DNA from: Simiduia aestuariiviva
GTDB lineage: Bacteria > Pseudomonadota > Gammaproteobacteria > Pseudomonadales > Cellvibrionaceae
Assembly: GCF_014192475.1 (NCBI RefSeq)
Contig: NZ_JACHXZ010000003.1
Coordinates: 186,001 to 250,000, forward strand
Direction: 5' to 3'
Length of the DNA stretch: 64,000 bases
Shown one piece after another: positions 29,158 to 38,742 of the stretch (position 1 is the stretch's first letter; each line of letters opens with the position of its first letter). The translations under genes and the position numbers were made by a program. The notes under the pieces were generated by a model. That model was not told the origin of the DNA, searched no databases, and saw only the letters and a program-made list of their open reading frames with translations.

Positions 29158-29252
29158 AACTTGGGTGCCTAGCAGGCCCCATGGTCTAGCGCCGGGCCGT
29201 CGCAGCACATTGTCGAGGTGGCCGCGATACGCCCGCCAAGGATGGCGGTAGT

Positions 29253-29294
29253 GCCTAAAATGCAGGAGCATTTTTAGGCCCTACATCCTGTAGG
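29253..29294. other. Tandem hairpins in the S9 peptidase - fadA gap
   Basis: GCCTAAAATGC pairs with GCATTTTTAGGC (29253-29279, one bulged base), and CCTACA-TCC-TGTAGG follows (29279-29294). Just upstream, CGCCAAGGATGGCG near 29232 is a third inverted repeat. The cluster may be a small REP/BIME-like unit or the 3' UTR structure of the peptidase mRNA. Confidence 0.45.
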
Positions 29295-29327
29295 CAAAAA
29301 ACCGGCGCTTTTTAGGGCGCCGGTTTT
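29295..29327 (-). terminator. Rho-independent terminator of fadBA
   Basis: On the minus strand AAAACCGGCGC(CC) pairs with GCGCCGGTTTT and is followed by TTTTTT. On the plus strand the T-run is shorter, so it mainly serves fadA. Confidence 0.85.
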
Positions 29328-29356
29328 AGAGGTCAAACGAAAAAAGTTGTAAAGCG

Positions 29357-30544
<1,188 letters not shown>

Positions 30545-32692
30545 TTAGGCAAAGTAGCTTTCGCCGGCTTCCGCCTTGGCGCGCAATTGATCGGTAACGG
30601 TGTAAAGACCGCCCAGATGTGCATATTTATCGGCGATGGCCACGAAATTGGCCAAGCCCAAACTTTCCATGTAGCGGATTGCACCACCGTGGAAGGGCGG
30701 GAAGCCTATGCCGTAAATAAGTGCCATATCTAACTCGGTGGCAGAATCGACGATGTTGTCTTCCAAACAGCGCACAGACTCTAAGCACAGTGAGACCATC
30801 AGGCGCTCGGTGATTTCTTCGTCTGAGAATTCTTTGCGATCAGCTACGTGCCCTTTCAACAAATCCCACACGGATTCGTCAGCCACTTTTTGCAAGCGAC
30901 CGCGCTTGTCGGTTTCGTAGCTGTAGTAACCCTTGCCATTTTTCTGACCCAAACGCTTCGCGTCATACAGCAATTCGCTGGCAGTTTTGTAATCGTACTT
31001 CATGCGATCGGGGAAGCCTTCGCTCATTACCGCGCCGGCGTGTACACCCGTGTCGATACCCACTACGTCACACAAATAGGCGGGGCCCATGGGCCAGCCG
31101 AATTTTTCCATGACTTTATCAATGGCCGCAAAGTCTGCGCCTTCATGCACCATTTGCATGAAGCAACCCATGTAGGGCGACAGGATACGGTTGACCAAAA
31201 AGCCGGGGCAGTCGCGCACTACCACGGGCTTTTTGCCCATGGCCAAGGCGTAACCGACTGTCGCCGCAACGGCGGTATCCGACGTTTTCGCACCGCGAAT
31301 CACTTCAACCAACGGCATTTTGTGAACGGGGTTAAAGAAGTGCATGCCGCAGAAATTTTCTGGGCGCTTCAAGGGCTGAGCTAAATAGTCGATTGAAATG
31401 GTAGAGGTGTTCGACGTCAAAATGGCGTCTGTGCGCATCTTGCCTTCCACCTCGGCCAACACCGCGTGCTTGACCTTGGGATTTTCCACCACGGCTTCCA
31501 CAATCACATCGGCGCTATCGATACCGTCGTAGGACAAGGTGGGGGAAATTTTTGTTAACACGCCCGCCATTTCGCCAGCGGTCATACGCTTGCGATCAAC
31601 CAGCTTAGATAACAACTTCGCTGCCTCACCCATACCCAAATCCAGACCCGCCTGCGCGATGTCTTTCATCATGATCGGCGTGCCCTTGTAGGCAGACTGG
31701 TAGGCAATGCCACCACCCATGATGCCCGCGCCCAGTACGGCACCCTTTTCCACTTTTTTGGCCGCCTTGGCTTGGGTTTTGCCCTTTTTCATGAGCATCT
31801 GATCGCCCAAGAACAAGTTCACTAAATTGGCGGCAACGGGTGTCTTGGCCAACTTCGCTATGCCGGCAGCTTCAACCTTGAGCGCGTCGTCGCGGCCAAA
31901 GGTGCTGTTCTTCTGCATCGACTTAACCGCAGTGACAGGTGCCGGGTAATGCTTGCCCGCTTGACCGGCCACAAAGCCCTTGGCAGTTTCGAATACCATC
32001 AGGGATTCGATGTCGTTAATCTTTAATTTTTCCAACTTTTCTTGACGCTTAGCCTTGTAATCCAGCTCGCCGCTGATGCAGCGCGCCAGTAGGTCCAAAC
32101 CGGCTTCACGCAATTTATCTGCGCGCACGACAGCATCGACCACACCATCTGCAAGCGCTTTGTCTGCACGCTGCTCTTTACCGGCGGCAATCCACTCGAT
32201 GGCGTTATCGGCACCGGCCACGCGCGGCAGGCGCACAGTGCCACCAAAGCCCGGCATGATGCCCAATTTAACTTCAGGCAAACCGATTTTGGCGCCTTCG
32301 GCCATCACGCGGTAGTCGGTGGCTAGCGCCATTTCCAAACCGCCGCCGAGGGCAACGCCATTGATGGCCGATACGGTGGGCATCGGCAAATCTTCAACGG
32401 CGTTAAAAATTTTATTGGTCTCGAATACGCCCGCGGCGATCTCTTCTTCAGAGCGACCGAAATTCGCACCGAATTCAGTGATATCTGCGCCCACGATAAA
32501 ACCATCTTTGCCGCTGGTGACTAGCAGGCCTTTGACCTGGCCATCGGCCTGAATGGCTGCAGTAGCATCCTTGAGTTCATTGAGCGTCAGCTGATTAAAT
32601 TTGTTAACGGAGTCGTCAGTCAGGTCAAAACATAGCTCAGCTATGCCCTGATCCAACGCGCGAACGGTAATCGCCTTTCCTGAATAGATCAT
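30545..32692 (-). CDS. fadB: Fatty acid oxidation complex alpha subunit FadB
   Basis: A 715-residue multifunctional enzyme. The N-terminal enoyl-CoA hydratase/isomerase domain (residues 1-190) has [32 protein letters not shown] and [17 protein letters not shown] linker leads to 3-hydroxyacyl-CoA dehydrogenase domains (about 310-715) with [44 protein letters not shown] and [10 protein letters not shown]. It hydrates 2-enoyl-CoA and oxidises 3-hydroxyacyl-CoA. First gene of the fadBA operon. Confidence 0.97.
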   Translation of the reverse strand: MIYSGKAITVRALDQGIAELCFDLTDDSVNKFNQLTLNELKDATAAIQADGQVKGLLVTSGKDGFIVGADITEFGANFGRSEEEIAAGVFETNKIFNAVEDLPMPTVSAINGVALGGGLEMALATDYRVMAEGAKIGLPEVKLGIMPGFGGTVRLPRVAGADNAIEWIAAGKEQRADKALADGVVDAVVRADKLREAGLDLLARCISGELDYKAKRQEKLEKLKINDIESLMVFETAKGFVAGQAGKHYPAPVTAVKSMQKNSTFGRDDALKVEAAGIAKLAKTPVAANLVNLFLGDQMLMKKGKTQAKAAKKVEKGAVLGAGIMGGGIAYQSAYKGTPIMMKDIAQAGLDLGMGEAAKLLSKLVDRKRMTAGEMAGVLTKISPTLSYDGIDSADVIVEAVVENPKVKHAVLAEVEGKMRTDAILTSNTSTISIDYLAQPLKRPENFCGMHFFNPVHKMPLVEVIRGAKTSDTAVAATVGYALAMGKKPVVVRDCPGFLVNRILSPYMGCFMQMVHEGADFAAIDKVMEKFGWPMGPAYLCDVVGIDTGVHAGAVMSEGFPDRMKYDYKTASELLYDAKRLGQKNGKGYYSYETDKRGRLQKVADESVWDLLKGHVADRKEFSDEEITERLMVSLCLESVRCLEDNIVDSATELDMALIYGIGFPPFHGGAIRYMESLGLANFVAIADKYAHLGGLYTVTDQLRAKAEAGESYFA

Positions 32693-32861
32693 GGGGGTTC
32701 CTCGTTGGATGCCAGCCGTTGGCGGGTCATTCGTTATTTGCGCTTTCAGTCCACGACCGTCTGGCTAGATGGGAATAGCCTACGGTGCAGCGCCGGGCAG
32801 CGGTGCCCAGACTTACTATAGACTCAAGCAAAGCCGCCGTACGCTCAATAGCAAAACAAAC

Positions 32862-32881
32862 CACATTTGCTTGCAAATGTG
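32862..32881. promoter_or_regulatory. Perfect palindrome between fadB and the GNAT gene
   Basis: CACATTTGC-TT-GCAAATGTG is a perfect 9-bp inverted repeat. It lies about 170 bases upstream of fadB and 38 bases past the stop of the GNAT gene on the same strand. A T-rich stretch follows on the minus strand, so it could be a terminator of the GNAT gene or an operator for a fatty-acid-responsive repressor of fadBA. Confidence 0.5.
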
Positions 32882-32918
32882 CTCAGGCGCGATGAGGATT
32901 TTGGGGCAGACTGGACGG

Positions 32919-33410
32919 TCAGGCAGACCGCTCAAGGAGATACAACTCAACACCGTGTTGTGTTTCGGTGCCAATGGGCTGGAATTGAAAGCGATCGTAT
33001 AGGGCCAGCGCGGGGCCATTAGCCTTGGCCACCTTGACCCGCACGGAAACGCCTTTCTTGGTATACAGATCTACCACGGTATGAATCAACTGGCTCGCAT
33101 AGCCCTTGCGCTGAGCTTGGGCGTCAACACAGAGCCCGTCGATCTGGCACCAGCGCTGGTTAGCATTGGGCTCGATGAGCTCAATGGCGGCCAGCACCTC
33201 TCCGCGCCGGCTTTGCAGCCCTAAAATGCGGCTCGGCGCCAATCGAATGGCCGCGGCATCCCGTTGAAGCGGCAAAAAGTAACTGCTTGCAGCACCGCCG
33301 ATTAAGCGCGCCTCCTGCCGATACGCATTTTGAAACAAGAAGTACAACTGTTCAGCCGTGCGACTGGCACGGTGATTGATGACTTGTGGTTTTAGCGTGT
33401 CAATGGACAT
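32919..33410 (-). CDS. GNAT family N-acetyltransferase
   Basis: A 163-residue GNAT protein starting at the ATG of MSIDTLKPQVINHRA. The acetyl-CoA-binding motif A is CQIDGLCVDAQAQRKGYASQ (core Q/R-x-x-G-x-G/A as QRKGYA). The C-terminal motif is NGPALALYDRFQFQPIGTE, with the usual ALxLYxxxGF-type helix. A longer frame to 33467 adds a hydrophobic stretch, but the ATG at 33410 gives normal GNAT length. Substrate unknown. It is upstream of fadB on the same strand but separated by about 225 bases with a palindrome. Confidence 0.82.
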   Translation of the reverse strand: MSIDTLKPQVINHRASRTAEQLYFLFQNAYRQEARLIGGAASSYFLPLQRDAAAIRLAPSRILGLQSRRGEVLAAIELIEPNANQRWCQIDGLCVDAQAQRKGYASQLIHTVVDLYTKKGVSVRVKVAKANGPALALYDRFQFQPIGTETQHGVELYLLERSA

Positions 33411-33575
33411 AGAAGAGGCAACTACAGAGCGAATCATAAAGAGTAATACAACCAAGATACTGCGCAATCGTGCAGTGTACCCAGTCTGCTCGCAAGTTAA
33501 AAACGGCCGAAAGCACTATTTCAGATTTTTGTGGCCAGCTCCGCTAAAATAGCGAACTTTTAAGGAGATTAGACG

Positions 33576-34559
33576 TTGCCACCGATGTACAGCCCCCGCC
33601 GTTTCAGCCTGGCCCCCATGATGGATTGGTCGGATCGCCATTGCCGGTACTTTTGGCGCCTGCTCAGTAAGCGCGCATTCTTGTACACCGAAATGGTGAC
33701 CACCGGCGCCCTGATTCACGGCGATAGAGACCGCTTTCTAAACTTCAATCCCGAGGAGCACCCCGTCGCACTGCAGGTGGGCGGCAGCAACCCCAAAGAA
33801 TTGGCCGCCTGCGCGCAGATGGCAGAAAGCTGGGGCTACGATGAAATCAACCTCAACTGCGGCTGCCCTTCCGACCGCGTACAGAGCGGCATGATTGGCG
33901 CCTGCTTAATGGGGCACCCCCAGCTTGTGGCCGATTGCATCAAGGCCATGCAAGATGCCGTTAGCATTCCGGTCACCGTAAAACACCGCATTGGCATCGA
34001 CGACATGGACGACGACGCCGGCCTCGCCGAGTTTGTGACGCCTATTGCCGCCACCGGCTGTGCCACGTTTATTGTGCATGCCCGCAAAGCGTGGTTGCAG
34101 GGGCTCAGCCCCAAAGAGAATCGCGAAGTGCCGCCGCTCAACTACGGGCGCGTGCACCGCCTAAAGCAGGAGCACCCCGAGCTGGAAATTATCCTCAACG
34201 GTGGCCTGACCACGCTGGCCGAATGCCAAGCGCAACTCGATCACGTCGACGGCGTCATGGTAGGGCGCGAGGCGTATCACAATCCCTGGCTGCTCACTGA
34301 GGTGGACAGCGCCCTTTACGGTGAGGCGCCGGTGCCGCGCGACCGACTCGCCATTATGAACGAGATGCTGAGTTATATTGATCAGCAGCTGAGTCAGGGT
34401 ATGCGGCTACACCACATTACGCGCCATCTGCTAGGCCTCTTTCACGGCCAGCCGGGCGGCAAGCAATTTCGTCGCGTGATCAGCGCTGAAGCACACAAGC
34501 CCGGCGCCGGTGCCGAATTGGTAGACCGCGCACTCGACGAAATCAGGAGTCGCATGTGA
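33576..34559 (+). CDS. dusA: tRNA-dihydrouridine(20/20a) synthase DusA
   Basis: A 327-residue FMN enzyme that reduces uridines in the tRNA D-loop. LAPMMDWSDRHCRYFWR is typical of DusA. The catalytic Cys is in INLNCGCPSDRVQSG, with VTVKHRIGIDD, FIVHARKAWLQGLSPKENRE and GVMVGREAYHNPWLL for FMN and tRNA contacts. The TTG at 33576 has AAGGAG with an 8-base spacer, whereas the ATG at 33585 would be 17 bases away, so TTG is preferred. The stop overlaps the terB-like start (GTGA). Confidence 0.95.
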   Translation: MPPMYSPRRFSLAPMMDWSDRHCRYFWRLLSKRAFLYTEMVTTGALIHGDRDRFLNFNPEEHPVALQVGGSNPKELAACAQMAESWGYDEINLNCGCPSDRVQSGMIGACLMGHPQLVADCIKAMQDAVSIPVTVKHRIGIDDMDDDAGLAEFVTPIAATGCATFIVHARKAWLQGLSPKENREVPPLNYGRVHRLKQEHPELEIILNGGLTTLAECQAQLDHVDGVMVGREAYHNPWLLTEVDSALYGEAPVPRDRLAIMNEMLSYIDQQLSQGMRLHHITRHLLGLFHGQPGGKQFRRVISAEAHKPGAGAELVDRALDEIRSRM

Positions 34560-34990
34560 TAGTTGAGTTACTCAAAAATCTGTTTGACGCCCCCACCATT
34601 GAGGCTCGCCCCTGCCAACAATTGGCAGGTATCGCGCTGCTGGTAGAGGTGGCGATGGCCGATGGTCATATGGATTCGACAGAGCGAGCCGAACTGCAGA
34701 CTGCCATTGCTCGCAGCCAGCAGATGAGCGAAGCCGCCGTCGGTCAGTTGCTTGAGCGCGCCACACGCCAGCAGCGTGAAGCCACATCGGTGTACGAATT
34801 CACGCGGGTTATCAATGATGAATTTACTGCAGCAGAGAAATTTGAGCTGGTGCAAGCGATGTGGGCGGTCGCCTATGCCGATGGCAATCTGGACAAATAC
34901 GAAGAGCACACCATCCGCAAACTGGCGGATTTAATTCACCTGCCACACAGTGAGTTTATTCGGGCGAAATTGTCCGTGCGCCAAGGGTGA
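34556..34990 (+). CDS. TerB-like (tellurite resistance TerB domain) protein
   Basis: A 144-residue helical protein with the TerB/DjlA-like fold. It has two copies of the acidic metal-binding type motif: VEVAMADGHMDSTER near residue 35 and WAVAYADGNLDKYEEHTIRK near residue 105. It starts with GTG overlapping the dusA stop, so it is translationally coupled to dusA. Stand-alone TerB proteins of this class are common in proteobacteria with unclear function, and no tellurite genes are nearby. Confidence 0.83.
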   Translation: MIVELLKNLFDAPTIEARPCQQLAGIALLVEVAMADGHMDSTERAELQTAIARSQQMSEAAVGQLLERATRQQREATSVYEFTRVINDEFTAAEKFELVQAMWAVAYADGNLDKYEEHTIRKLADLIHLPHSEFIRAKLSVRQG

Positions 34991-34994
34991 GCGG

Positions 34995-35480
34995 CTAGCA
35001 ATCTTGCTCTAGGGTGGCAATCAAATCTTTAAAGGCATCGCGATTGGCGGCGTTGAGCCCAACCAAAATGCGGTGGGCCTCCAGCACTCGCGCTTTCACA
35101 TCGCCTTCATCGGCGCAATCCACGCACAGCGCCTCGGCCTCTGGGACGTCGGTATCGCCGTCTTTCACGATACAAAAAATTTCCGCAAACCCCATGGTTT
35201 GTAAGATGCGGTCAATGCCGGGATTGTTGCTCACCACCGTGGGCACTAAGCCGTGCCGCTCTTGGGCGAGCAGTGAAATCTTGGCCATTAAACCGAGCGT
35301 AGTTGAGTCGATAGCCTCAGCGGCGGTGAGATCAAATACCACCGAAATAAAGTTGGCGTCGCTAAACATTCGATCGATAAAGGCGTCGAACGAGATACAC
35401 AGGGTCAGGCGCACATCGCCCACCAGCTTAATAACGTATACCCCCTGGTGATCAGCCACCAGGATTTGCCCTTCACGCAC
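34995..35480 (-). CDS. rssC: STAS-domain anti-sigma factor antagonist (RssC-like)
   Basis: A 161-residue protein. Residues 1-105 form a STAS domain: EGQILVADHQGVYVIKLVGD, then VVFDLTAAEAIDSTTLGLMA, where Ser in DSTTLG is the likely phosphorylation site. The tail (VLEAHRILVGLNAANRDAF) is helical. Partner-switching proteins of this type are controlled by a PP2C phosphatase; the adjacent, 8-base-overlapping gene supplies one. The response-regulator/PP2C plus STAS pair close to dusA matches the rssB-rssC locus of Pseudomonas, which governs RpoS turnover. The RssC name rests on that synteny. Confidence 0.8.
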   Translation of the reverse strand: MREGQILVADHQGVYVIKLVGDVRLTLCISFDAFIDRMFSDANFISVVFDLTAAEAIDSTTLGLMAKISLLAQERHGLVPTVVSNNPGIDRILQTMGFAEIFCIVKDGDTDVPEAEALCVDCADEGDVKARVLEAHRILVGLNAANRDAFKDLIATLEQDC

Positions 35481-36675
35481 CCGCTAATCCTCGAGAAATC
35501 GACAAGACGGCGATATCATCTGGCGCATCTTCAACTTGATCCAAGTTCAACGCCTGACACACAGCCTCGACAGTGCGCGGCATATTACCGAGCCTTGATA
35601 GCAATTCAACCTCTTTATCTGCCAAATTGTCAGCCTCCAATACTTCGAGCACGCCGTCTGAAAACGCGAATAAGCTGAATTGGGGTGGTAGATCCGCACA
35701 CCACACCTGCCAAGTTGCCTCCTTGAAAATGCCTACGGCTTTGCCCTCACCGGGCATAAAGTGCGCGCCATCCTCATCTATCATGACGGGCATGGGCAGG
35801 TGGCCCGCAACACTGTAGCGCAATTGATTGGTGTCCGTGTCGATGACCCCAGTGAAAAGCGTCAGGTGATGCCCGAGCGCGGTATCCAGCAACTCGCGAT
35901 TGATAACCGACAATAACTCCGCCGGCCCCTGCTCAAATGAACCGGCGTCGGCGAATAGGCCCTCTTCACGCACCAGCCGCGTCACTAGATGCTTGAGCCA
36001 AACCGTCACAAAGGCCGAGCTGGCCCCGTGGCCTGAGACATCGGCCAAATAAAATGCCAGATAGCGTTGGCCCAAATAGGCGTAATCAATAAAGTCGCCG
36101 CTCAAAAACAATGAGGGCTCGATATGGTGCGCAATGTGATATTCACCGCGCGTTTGCGGGTATTGCGGCAACAATCGGCGCTGAACTTGGCGCCCGGCCT
36201 GCTGATCCCGCTCAAGTACGCGCAAGTGCTCCCGCAAATTGCGATTGGCGGCCTCAAGTTCTTGCCGATAGCGTTGATTTTCGGCCAACAACGCCTGTCG
36301 CTCCAGCGACTTGTCGATGGAGTGTACCAACATCTCCATGTCGACCACCGGCTTGATCATGTAATCACTGGCACCAAGGCGCAGGGCCTCTACCACATCG
36401 GTTACGACGCCGGCACCGGAGATCACCATAACGGGGGTGTCGGGGCAGACTTCGTGGATTTGGCCGAGCACCTGCAAGCCATCGATGCCGGGCATGCGCA
36501 AGTCGGTTAAGACGATATCGGGTTTTTCTTGGAAGAAGAGGTCTAGGCCCTGCTGGCCATTACTCGCCTCCAACACGTCAAATCCGCTGTCGGCGAGGTA
36601 CACCACAATGCTCTGGCGAACGATGGTGTCATCGTCAATGATTAGAAGCCGGCGTCGGCTCTCGGCGTTGTGCAT
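35473..36675 (-). CDS. rssB: Response regulator with PP2C/SpoIIE-type phosphatase output (RssB-like)
   Basis: A 400-residue protein. Residues 5-125 are a receiver domain (LLIIDDDTIVRQS, phospho-acceptor Asp in DIVLTDLRMPG, MVISGAG, YMIKPVVD). A coiled-coil linker (LAENQRYRQELEAANRNLRE) follows. Residues about 185-400 are a SpoIIE-like PP2C domain with metal-binding Asp residues in LSGDFIDY and LADVSGHGASSA. The ATG at 36675 has AAGGGTGG just upstream; a TTG at 36699 is less likely. In Pseudomonas, RssB with a PP2C-like domain delivers RpoS for degradation. Here the Asp residues look intact, suggesting real phosphatase activity on the neighbouring STAS protein. Confidence 0.85.
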   Translation of the reverse strand: MHNAESRRRLLIIDDDTIVRQSIVVYLADSGFDVLEASNGQQGLDLFFQEKPDIVLTDLRMPGIDGLQVLGQIHEVCPDTPVMVISGAGVVTDVVEALRLGASDYMIKPVVDMEMLVHSIDKSLERQALLAENQRYRQELEAANRNLREHLRVLERDQQAGRQVQRRLLPQYPQTRGEYHIAHHIEPSLFLSGDFIDYAYLGQRYLAFYLADVSGHGASSAFVTVWLKHLVTRLVREEGLFADAGSFEQGPAELLSVINRELLDTALGHHLTLFTGVIDTDTNQLRYSVAGHLPMPVMIDEDGAHFMPGEGKAVGIFKEATWQVWCADLPPQFSLFAFSDGVLEVLEADNLADKEVELLSRLGNMPRTVEAVCQALNLDQVEDAPDDIAVLSISRGLAGA

Positions 36676-36992
36676 TTCCACCCTTAAAACACTGTGCAAG
36701 ATGCCCAGTCAAACCTTAGCCTGTGAACCGCTAACCCTACTCCCATAAAGTTGCTCCTGCAAGCTGTTCAAAGCCTCTGAATTGGCGTATCTTTTATGTC
36801 CAAGTTGCACGTATTGTGCACTTGGCGCACCGAGTTTTCGACCCCGCGCCTGCCATTAACTCACACAACGCTAGATGCACCTGATCGGGGTTTGCCACCG
36901 GCCCGCACAACGCTCAAGCCAACGGCAATCCACCATAATAACAACGCCTAAACACGCCGTTTGAGCGATACAAACTACACAGGAAGCACATT
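36676..36992. other. Divergent intergenic region between rssB and pilZ genes
   Basis: About 317 bases holding the promoters for both directions. No RNA gene, repeat or strong hairpin was recognised. Confidence 0.5.
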
Positions 36993-37298
36993 ATGAGTCT
37001 TGCCAACCGCGCCTACAGTGAAAAGCGTAACTTCATTCGCATGCGGATCGATACGCCGGTGGAAATTACCCTGGACGAAGATCAAACCCTCAACGGCCTG
37101 TGCTGCGACCTCAGTGGCGGCGGCATGGCAGTAGAAGTGGACCGCGCCCTGCCCGTGGGCACCCAGTTGACCATTAGCCTCAGCTCTAGCCATGGCCACA
37201 ACCCAATGTTGCGCGCTAAGGCACACGTCGCACGGGTGTTGTCCGGTCCCAATGAACGCTGTCAGTTAGGCCTAGAAATCGACGAACTGCTCGACTAA
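36993..37298 (+). CDS. PilZ domain protein
   Basis: A 101-residue single-domain PilZ protein. The c-di-GMP-binding residues are visible: the basic N-terminal loop EKRNFIRMRI (RxxxR) and the later CDLSGGGMAVE (D/NxSxxG). It is expected to bind cyclic di-GMP and act as an effector in motility, polysaccharide or pilus control. AGGAAG lies upstream of the ATG. A single-gene unit with a strong terminator. Confidence 0.93.
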   Translation: MSLANRAYSEKRNFIRMRIDTPVEITLDEDQTLNGLCCDLSGGGMAVEVDRALPVGTQLTISLSSSHGHNPMLRAKAHVARVLSGPNERCQLGLEIDELLD

Positions 37299-37324
37299 AA
37301 AAGCCCGCAATTGCGGGCTTTTTA
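37296..37324. terminator. Bidirectional terminator after the PilZ gene
   Basis: A-run, AAGCCCGCAATTGCGGGCTT, T-run; perfect stem. Confidence 0.92.
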
Positions 37325-37335
37325 TTGAATTGTGA

Positions 37336-37360
37336 AAGCCCGCGCAACTTGCGCAGGCTT
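37336..37360 (-). terminator. Hairpin downstream of mlaA, possible terminator
   Basis: AAGCCCGCGCAA and TTGCGCAGGCTT form a 12-bp stem with one mismatch and a single-base centre, 20 bases past the mlaA stop. The T-run is short, so termination strength is uncertain. Confidence 0.55.
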
Positions 37361-37379
37361 CCATCCTCACACTCGGTGA

Positions 37380-38117
37380 TTAATAATCGTAATCGCCGTA
37401 ATCGTCCGACGCTCCACCAAAATCATCTTCGACGACTCCATCGTTGATCAAAAACTGGCGGTTCTGTAGATATGCGGAACGTATAAACACATAGTGATCG
37501 CCACTCATGGATTTCTCCAACGGCAACAACTGCGCCCGCATCGACACCAAACGCAAACCAAGCACTCCATAGCGAGCACCGGCATCTTCAATCTGTGCCA
37601 CCGGCACCGTATCTAAATCCATGGGTATCGACAGGGTGCGGGTTACTGTAGATGGTCCTAAAAAGGGCAATATCACATAGGGACCTTCCGGCACACCCCA
37701 CACCGCCAGTGTTTGACCAAAGTCCTCACCGTCGCTGCGGCGCAAGCCAAAATGGCCCGCCACATCGAATACGCCCGCTAGCCCGACGGTGGAATTGATG
37801 AGAAAGCGCGCCGTATCGTTGGCAGCCGCATCCCACTTCCATTGCAACACATCGTTAAACACGTTGGTCAATTCACGCAGATTCGCGAACACATTATCGA
37901 CCCCCACTTCCACAGGGTCGGGCAACACTGCGGTATAGCCAATGGCTAAGGGCCGCATAAAATAGCGGTCTAGGGTCGAGTTAAAGGTAAACATTGTGCG
38001 GTTGAACCCCTCCCAGGGATCTTCCGAAGTGGCATCGTCTGCGGCCAGAACGGGGGTGGACATCAAGAGCGCCAAAGCCAGCAATCCTTGACGCACTGAT
38101 AAATAGATAAGTCTCAC
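37380..38117 (-). CDS. mlaA: MlaA/VacJ family phospholipid-transport protein
   Basis: A 245-residue protein with an N-terminal signal (LALALLMSTPVLAADD) and the MlaA core: EDPWEGFNRTMFTFN, YFMRPLAIGY, NVFANLRELTNVFNDVLQ, RFLINSTVGLAGVFDVA, EDFGQTLAVWGVPEGPYVIL and PFLGPSTVTRT. MlaA sits in the outer membrane and removes mislocalised phospholipid via MlaC and the MlaFEDB transporter. The signal region lacks the lipobox cysteine of classical VacJ lipoproteins, so this member may not be lipidated. The C-terminus is Asp/Tyr-rich. Other mla genes are not in the window. Confidence 0.92.
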   Translation of the reverse strand: MRLIYLSVRQGLLALALLMSTPVLAADDATSEDPWEGFNRTMFTFNSTLDRYFMRPLAIGYTAVLPDPVEVGVDNVFANLRELTNVFNDVLQWKWDAAANDTARFLINSTVGLAGVFDVAGHFGLRRSDGEDFGQTLAVWGVPEGPYVILPFLGPSTVTRTLSIPMDLDTVPVAQIEDAGARYGVLGLRLVSMRAQLLPLEKSMSGDHYVFIRSAYLQNRQFLINDGVVEDDFGGASDDYGDYDY

Positions 38118-38218
38118 GGTAATCTCCCTTGCAAGCCGTGGGGCGAGTAAATGGCGGCATTGTACGTGCCCACTGGCGTCGCGTCAGCTACTTAAGGCTA
38201 GGTTTCCAATAAACCTTG

Positions 38219-38653
38219 CTAGCTGCAGGTCAGGCGAATATGCAGATACAACTGCTGTTGATCACGCGCCGCCCACTCGTTATTTTTATCCCAACCATTG
38301 GGGCAGTGCTGGCGCATCTGCTGGTACAGCTGGTCGAGCGCCTTAAGGACACTGCCTGTTTCAGGTAGCGGTGCGCGAATTAACACTTCGGTGCCGGCGC
38401 CGGTGGCCACTTGGGCGCGGTCATGGGTTGCGACCTTATTTTGCCCAGCGGGCGTAGATGCACCGGATGGCTGCGCCTCATAGGCGGTTACCACCTTTGG
38501 TTTTTTATCGCATTCAAAATGCAGCCGATGAAAATCCCCAGCTTCCGATAAATCCACCAGGGATTCGCAGGGCTTACCCTCATCATCCAGCTGTGTTTCC
38601 GCAAATACTTGGCTGCCCATCAATGCCAACAGCAACGCTATCCAACGCATCAT
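38219..38653 (-). CDS. Small secreted protein, function unknown
   Basis: A 144-residue protein from the ATG pair at 38653/38650. The signal peptide is MRWIALLLALMGSQVFAETQ. The mature chain has four cysteines (PCESL, FECDKK, QHCPNGW and the terminal TCS), which could form two disulfides, a Pro/Ser/Ala-rich middle and a helical LKALDQLYQQMRQ segment. VLIRAPLPETG and LYLHIRLTCS suggest a beta-rich C-terminal half. No named family is recognised with confidence. It lies downstream of the porin, separated by the porin's terminator. Confidence 0.7.
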   Translation of the reverse strand: MMRWIALLLALMGSQVFAETQLDDEGKPCESLVDLSEAGDFHRLHFECDKKPKVVTAYEAQPSGASTPAGQNKVATHDRAQVATGAGTEVLIRAPLPETGSVLKALDQLYQQMRQHCPNGWDKNNEWAARDQQQLYLHIRLTCS

Positions 38654-38691
38654 TCTCTCCCTCTCCACTGCAATACCTACACCGCAAAACC

Positions 38692-38717
38692 AAAAAAGGG
38701 TGCCGATGCACCCTTTT
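38692..38717 (-). terminator. Terminator of the porin gene
   Basis: On the minus strand AAGGGTGC-ATCG-GCACCCTT is followed by a T-run. Confidence 0.85.
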
Positions 38718-38742
38718 CGCAAAACTGCCTCAAGGCATACGC

